64,000 nucleotides of DNA. It comes from Aporrectodea caliginosa (lineage: Eukaryota; Annelida; Clitellata; Crassiclitellata; Lumbricidae). The notes under the pieces were generated by a model, which ran no database searches, was not told where the DNA came from, and saw nothing but the letters and a program-made list of their open reading frames with translations. The DNA lies in NCBI GenBank assembly GCA_020284085.1, contig JACEVL010000019.1, positions 3,890,822 to 3,954,821 on the forward strand, given 5' to 3'. Shown here one piece after another: positions 57,853 to 64,000 of the stretch (positions within the stretch are counted from its first letter, which is position 1; every line of letters starts with the position of its first letter). The translations under genes and the position numbers were made by a program.

Positions 57853-60800
57853 AACACTTGAAAATATATGTACTATGCGGACGATTTGCACTAAATAGCC
57901 TAGTTTCGACGTTTAATAGCATTGTTATTACGTAGGCTATCGTTTCGAAAGACCTCTGTTGGAATACCTTTTTTTCTCTTTCGGATAGACATTGAGAATT
58001 CGTCTACACAATTTATGTAACTTAAAACAATATTTTTATAATTTGCTTCATGAGTTTACTTTAATAAACTGTGTTCTTAACTTTACTGAAATCTGTAAAA
58101 GACAGTGGTGCATTTACCGGTACCTGCTCAAATTTCAATAGTCGAACAATCCCAATTGCAAGTGTAGCCTCAGCATTTTTACAGCGCTATGGTGAAGGCT
58201 AATCCGAATGTCCCAGGTTACGCATGAACTTATGAAAACGGTGGTTCAGAGATCGATGTGCATTAGGGGTCCGAGTCCGGTTGCAAGATGGACCAGAGAG
58301 ACAGAGCAGCTGTTACGGTGGGTCACGTGTTGAGGACGAGAAAACTGGGAAGGGAGAGGATCATATGGATTTGGGTGGGGATTCTTGAGAGGTCGGAGGA
58401 CTTCTATTTTAGAGTGGAAAGTCTGTGGGATGATAAGTAAAGGAGTCCTGAGACAGATGAAGTAAGGAAGTAAGCAAACCTTTCCGCAACTGTGAGCTTG
58501 GGTGCGGTGTGTCATCCTTGAGTTAGAATTTACAATAAAACGAATATATATATATATATATATATAATATTCTTTACTGAGAAGCACTGGCAAACGCACA
58601 GCACTGTACATGGCAAGATAAATATATTCAAACAAAACAAACAAATTTATATATTCAAGCAAATAATTGAATGGGAGAAGTTACTTTATATCAGGGTAAA
58701 ATTAGAGGAGGAAAAGTTAAGGCTATAGTCATAGAGGGAAAATGAAGAGCTTAAATAGACTGATCAAGGAAAAACATTGTTTATTTGTATAGCATCCGGG
58801 CAAGGAAGCATTTCTGAGACAGGTTGTCAAACATGGGTAGCTCACAGTTATGTGACCGTGGCCGCAGCGACTTGCGAGATTGCTTGGTCGGGGGTAACAA
58901 TTTATGTAATACATGACAAAGATTATGCAGAATACAGGCAAAGAGTCTAGTATCCGCATTGCTGCACAGAGTCTCAAATGAATGAGAATGGAGGTAAATA
59001 CTCCTGGCGTACCAACCTTCGGATAATTCCCTCAAGCGCCTTCCCGTTCCTGCACTCTCGCAAAGCCCCACCACACAGGCGAGCAATATTATCATACCAA
59101 CCGTAGTGGCACGAACTACATCAAATAGGCTGTTTCCCCGAGAGCCCATGCGGAACGATAGGCAATCGCTAAGAACGCTGTCTTTATACACCTTTAAATC
59201 ATTGTCAACGGATTCTCTATAAATTCCGCCACTGTTCGTTATAATGCGCTGAGCTGTAATATGCCAAAAATTAATCTTTGTCGGCGGAAACGGCCTATGT
59301 TGTCATAAGCTGCCGTTAAACAAAGGATCCAGTTATAATGTGTTACATGGTCACGGTCGTGAATTATGCAATAGGAACCTCAGAACTGTTTAAAATAATT
59401 ATACAATAATTAGACACCTCTTTGATTTGTATTATTTGCCTAGAAGTAGAAGGTTATAAGAGCGTTTCCGTATTATTTCTTCTGAAAAACTAAGACTGTA
59501 ATATGCCATAGTAACGATGAGAACTGTTCAGACAATGCCTGTCGACGTCAACGGCCTTTGTTGCAATAAGATGTCGTTAAACTCTCCATCAATCACACCA
59601 GTACTCTGACAGTGCCAGTCCTAAGTCTGGAGAAAAGAGGAGGGCGACGCAAATGATATTTGTTACGACACAGCGTCGTTAAACAGCAACTAATCAACCA
59701 CTCCTACAAGTAGAATGCTCCTATAAGAGTATGGGAAACGGTAGACGATTGGTCAGAGAGCTGTTTTTAGACACCTTTATTTCGATAGTTGATGTTGAGA
59801 TTGTATGGTTGGGTGTTGGAGGTGACTGCTACAATCTCTATAGCCAGTGATGCTTCAGTTGGCTTGTGGAAGAGATGACCGTTCCATTGTCATCGTTTCA
59901 TGCGCTCTTGCTATCATCCTTCACCTGCTCGACTAACCTTACGTTAAGTTTGTTAATATTTACCTGGCTTAAACTTACCTTGGTAATTTTACGATGTTAC
60001 GGCTTTCGTCCCAACACTTGTCGCATCTGTGTCGGAGCCAAGGCAGAGAGCTTAGCCCAGTGTTTCTGTTAGAGTCCCAAAAGAGGACGTATTTACGCCC
60101 TGACCTAGAATTTATTTGGACGTAGCTCATTGCTTTCGGCTATCACACCAAAAATTGGACGTTTTGGACTTTTTTACGGACGTAACAACGGCCATTTGGG
60201 TGTTAACGGAAAAACTGGCTTGACCTTCTACGTGATGAAGCTATTCTGTTTTATTTACTTATTATTGACATCGCTGCTGTTGTTTTTGATATTATTATTA
60301 CGCATTTATGAAGTGCTGATTAAGTGTGATTGAGGCATTGAATTTTATTTATTTACTATTATTATGCATATATATAAGGCGAAGCATCAATCGATGTCGC
60401 TGAGCAATTGTGAGTGAAGGACTTGCTCAAGGTCTCTTCATAGGAACCGTATTTGGTCGAATCTAATTCGATAATAATCCGACCTTTGTTTTGTATGATC
60501 TTGAGAACGGTTTAACTTACAATAACGATGCCATAATTATTAGTCGCTAAATTAGATCAGAGCTTAGTGCTAGCTATTAAGTTCGCGGTTACAGGCAACC
60601 GCTAAAGAAAAACCCAATGTTAACAATGTTAAACGCTAAAGTCGACCGCAGCAGTAGACAGAATACCAGCAAACATATCAGTATCCAACTTCTCGCATGA
60701 AGTTTAGCATGTCTTGTTGGCCCAAATTTCTAAAGCGTTACTCTAAAGCTAAAAATAAGTGCAGGGCACCAGCTTATTCACGAGCGCTGCGAGATGATCT

Positions 60801-62121
60801 CTACCGCCTCATGTTCGCAACTCTGTATAAACTCAAAGCCAAGAATACGTCGTGTGATTAGTAGGGAGTATAAGAATAGTCGTCTAGAGTTTACTCTAAC
60901 CAGAGAACGCCATGGGTATAAAGTGTATGCGAACTCATTTTCTCAGCCTCGGCATATGAGGGCAGTTGGCCAGTCCTCTCCCACGCCAACTGATATTTCC
61001 GTTGACAGTGTACGTTCGGTGTACTCATTACATCTGGGTCGGTTCAGTTGGATCAGAAAGAGCGAAATTAGTGTTTTGGGGAATTTGAACTAACGACCTT
61101 CTACAATCTAGCAATTAATCGTTGAGATGAACGAGCGACTAATTAACAACGCGCTACTGCATACTGAAAGGGTATTTATTGCGAAACAGAGAACGCTAAA
61201 TGAGGTGTTGAATTCTTCACGGACGTTCTGCTATTTCAAGATACTGTAATAAAACATTGACCATGACTGTATCGGTGTATGCTGCCTCCGTACATTAATT
61301 GTAATAATACTCAGAGCACTTTAATTTTAGTTTCTGCTTGCGTACAGTTCACAACAGTGACGGATGTAAGAAGACGTTAAGCCTATCAGACGTCGCTAGA
61401 TGGAGTTGTTCATTTCTGTGGATTTCTATGGACAATAATTGGAAGATCCGATTGGATGCAACCAATCTTGTAATACTATACTAATTATGTTCGTTTATTG
61501 ACGAAACACTGGGTTGGCACACCGCAACCCATTACAGGAAAAGTAATACCAGTTACAAATTAGCGAATTAAAGTAATATCCAAGAAAACTGGCAAATACT
61601 CGACGTAAACAATCTTACGTGTGGCAGCCATCCAGCGGCGCCCATCCCCTCACCTAGCAGAGTCTAATCCTCGGATGTTAATTCCGTGTTATAGGGAGAT
61701 GGAACGCCGCCTCCTTCCAGATGTGTCCTATTGGGTGGGAGGGTTATTAGCTTCAGGTCGTTAATCTTTCCCTTGGACGGTAGCTTCTCCCGATTGGGTG
61801 GATGCGATGGGTGATTGTTGGGGGAAGTTTGTTGAGACTTGGTGACGCTTTGTGTCGTGAAGTATTGTTCTCGGTATGTGAGAAGGACGGGTGATTGGGG
61901 ATTGCTGGTGGCGTGGGAAGCAGTGGACGAATTCATGTGGATGGGTGGGTTGGTGGATGGGTGGATGGATCGATGGGTGGATTTATAGATGGGTGGATGG
62001 ATGGATATGTGTGTGGGTGAATGTGGGTTGGTGTGACTGGGTGGGTAGGTGAATAGGTAAGTGCGTGGGTGAATGAATAGATGTGGATGGGTGGTGAATG
62101 GTTTGGTATTTGGATGGGTGA
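57853..62121. other. Duplicated non-coding flank, copy 2
   Basis: Counterpart of 45426-50349, including a (TA)n run at 58546-58566, the retroposon 3' domain at 58565-58640, the GGACGTA repeat at 60067-60200, a diverged SINE at 60362-60500, and GGAT-rich repeats at 61800-62120. No gene recognised. Confidence 0.5.
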
Positions 62122-62303
62122 TTAACCCATTAACGCCCAATGATCCCATTTGGAAACACGCAGATGAATTTAAGTATAAAATAAATGTATCGTGTTATTT
62201 AGTTTGTTAGGCATAGCCCTATATAAATGGACTAGTGCGAGGTGGTAGCACCTAGCACGTGTGAGGAAGGTAGGATGGGTTTCCCGCGTAGCCTAGTGGG
62301 GCC

Positions 62304-62311
62304 TATATAAG
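62304..62311 (+). promoter_or_regulatory. TATA box of the second piggyBac-like element
   Basis: TATATAAG followed about 30 bp later by TTCGTCAGG, a plausible initiator. It lies about 180 bp inside the left terminus, where a transposase promoter is expected. Confidence 0.55.
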
Positions 62312-63235
62312 CTCGTGGTAAGATTCGTCAGGAGGCCAGTTCTGGTTCTCGTTTTGGTGTCGTTGACCCTCGTTGGGTTCTTCTTCTTCCGACCACCGTT
62401 TGGTCTTTCGTGCTTGTCATAGCACTCTTGTCGATGTTTTCGGGCGGTACGCCCTTTGTCGTCTTTGGGACCGACACTTACGTTTTCTACACGTTTTCGG
62501 CTAGAGAGGTCTTCGTTAGACCTGCTGACGTGGTTCTGGTGTTGTTCTGGAGAGGTGTGCGGAGTTGCTGCCGCGCTTTAAAGGTATCATTGTGCTTTGT
62601 AAATACGCTTGTATATAGTTTTTTGCATTAAATGTTATAATCGAATCCGGGGCTTTACTTCTTCTAGACTAGCGCGTAACAAGTTACTATAGGCAGCTTT
62701 TGACTGTTAAATAGTCCATTTACGATATTTTAGCCTAATCTTGAATTTAAAAAAATTTCTAGTGGGCGGCAGCCCTCTTTAAAGATTTGGGTTTTTTCAA
62801 AATTCGGCTGCTTCCAGTTTCTCGTCTGCACATAAGGTAAGAGAATTTAAATTTTAAAAGTGTTTATGTGATTTAAGTGTGACATTAAGTAGCTACTGCT
62901 ATGCCAAATGTGCATTTAAAAATCAAATGTATTGCGGTAGAAATATTTAGTAAATCTTTGATGTTCCCAAATGGGGACATTGGGCACAAATGAAGTCTGT
63001 TCCCATATGGGAACATGATGGAGAAATTCATTGAGTTATTTAAAACTGCGCATCGCGTGCTTTACTACTGTCCATATTTGTAAAAGAATATGAGATAAAT
63101 TAGAATGTTTAGTTTACACAGCAATCACACCTTAGGCTATATAATGCCTTTTCCAGGTCTACTTGTCTGAGGCGATCACCAATAGACAGTCTGATGTGGA
63201 TGGAGACAATGATAACACTGAGCAGCTTGTTCATC

Positions 63236-63274
63236 TAGCACAGGCTTCAGATACTGCATCTGAAGCCTGTGCTA
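63236..63274. other. Perfect 17-bp hairpin in transposase-like sequence
   Basis: TAGCACAGGCTTCAGAT, the loop ACTGC, then the exact complement. The frame around it is broken (LAQASDTASEACARC then stop), so the hairpin may have arisen by a templated mutation. Confidence 0.9.
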
Positions 63275-63941
63275 GGTGCTAATATTGAGAGAGATGTCGA
63301 AATAGTTATGCCATTAGAGATAGGGGATGGTGCGTCCAATGAAGAGTGTGTGGGTGAAGAAGCCCTAATGCTCTCGACTCTACCATCTGCTGTTTTTGGG
63401 CCAGTTACTGCCTCTGTGCATAAAGGTTCGTATTACTGCCATCACTGGACTCCTTCATGTCTAACTATAACCCCGTATTTGACTCCAAGAAGTGGTGGTG
63501 CCACTCTTTATCAACGGTTTGAACATGACTGTTGCTGCTGCCTGGCCTCTTCTGGATTGTCTGATCACCTGGAGTTCTGGCGGCAAATTGTGAATAATAC
63601 TATACAACGGTTGGACAATCCTCCAACAGCTCTATCAGACAGCCACTCAGTCAGTGACATTCGCTACGTTTGAGTCGATCATCATCTGGGTTCAGTGTGA
63701 AAGACAAACAAGATTTTGTAAGAAGAATACATGGCTGTACTGTGCAAAGTGCATGGTTCTACTTCATCTGCACTACGAGCTGTATCACAACATCGCATTT
63801 GAGACAGAATATTATCTGTCTCCTGGAAGGCATTGCAGAGAATACCTGGAATATGTTGATGTATATGATCGTTGTCCTCAATCGCAAATTAGACAATGTT
63901 ATCGTTGGCACTGCTTTATAGGCCTATCTTCTGAAAACTAG
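63269..63941 (+). pseudogene. Internally deleted piggyBac transposase remnant
   Basis: The frame at 63269-63673 has acidic N-terminal-type sequence and later FWRQIVNNTIQRLDNPP. The overlapping frame at 63654-63941 has RQTRFCKKNTWLYCAKCMV and LHYELYHN, similar to the C-terminal cysteine-rich module of piggyBac proteins. The DDE core expected between them is absent, so this is a non-autonomous or dead copy. Frame breaks are present near 63660 and at the hairpin. Confidence 0.55.
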
Positions 63942-64000
63942 TTACTTCAACATTGATGTTGCAGTTTTTGCTCTATTAAAGCAGCCTGTGCTGTGCATAA

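Larger units (their letters stand above)
56015..62125 (+). repeat. Direct duplication, copy 2 (~6.1 kb)
   Basis: Aligns with 43613-50353. It lacks the LINE and the (ATCC)n tract of copy 1 and has micro-insertions at 57896 and 57933 that copy 1 lacks. Its proximal end abuts a LINE and its distal end a piggyBac-like terminus. Confidence 0.95.
62126..64000 (+). mobile_element. Second piggyBac-like element, left end and interior (runs off window)
   Basis: TTAA at 62122-62125 is followed by CCCATTAACGC, the same 11-bp terminus as the element at 38235, then GATCCCATTTGG. Palindromes of the type TTCCCATATGGGAA occur at about 62960-62975 and 62999-63017. A core promoter and transposase remnants follow. 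The right end lies beyond 64000. Confidence 0.8.

Overview
This is eukaryotic, almost certainly metazoan, genomic DNA. It has spliced genes (GT..AG introns), long tandem C2H2 zinc-finger arrays, an F-box gene with a propeller-like exon, tRNA-derived SINEs, CR1/L2- and RTE-like LINE relics, piggyBac and hAT elements, and extensive simple repeats on an AT-rich background. The mix fits a marine invertebrate or invertebrate deuterostome, but the sequence alone does not fix the phylum. No bacterial operon, CRISPR array, rRNA or functional tRNA gene was seen.

Layout. 1-3806: retroposon debris (SINEs, a LINE endonuclease relic). 3808-10600 and 31206-37914: two arms of a ~6.8 kb inverted duplication, each carrying a zinc-finger gene and the same LINE/SINE relics; the left arm starts right after the only N in the window (3807). 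10601-31205: the spacer, with a second and a third zinc-finger locus on the minus strand, nested DNA transposons (a 4.5 kb CCCAGC...GCTGGG element, a 9-bp-TSD MITE family, two hAT-type elements, a 1.8 kb element with ~150 bp inverted repeats) and a family of inverted-repeat elements with an internal ~38 bp minisatellite. 38235-41098: a complete piggyBac element with an intact two-exon transposase, inserted in the loop of a perfect 34 bp hairpin. 43356-45425: an F-box exon spliced to a propeller-like exon. About 6.5 kb of this locus (43613-50353) is repeated in direct orientation at 56015-62125. A LINE (54020-56014) sits on the proximal breakpoint of the second copy, and a second, incomplete piggyBac-like element starts at its far end (62126).

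How the parts relate. The two duplications let the window act as its own control, because sister copies show which sequences were inserted or lost. The most unusual result is a recurring micro-insertion. At nine sites one copy has plain TA where its relative has TAGGCTA/TAGCCTA (+5 bp) or TAGGCCTA (+6 bp), with a tenth +7 bp variant. Two of these break reading frames (F-box gene copy 1 and zinc-finger locus 3). TAGGCCTA itself occurs at least 15 times. The pattern looks like excision scars of a TA-targeting transposon that is not itself visible here. The F-box locus also shows reciprocal damage: copy 1 has the F-box exon but a frameshifted second exon, and copy 2 has an intact second exon but no F-box exon.
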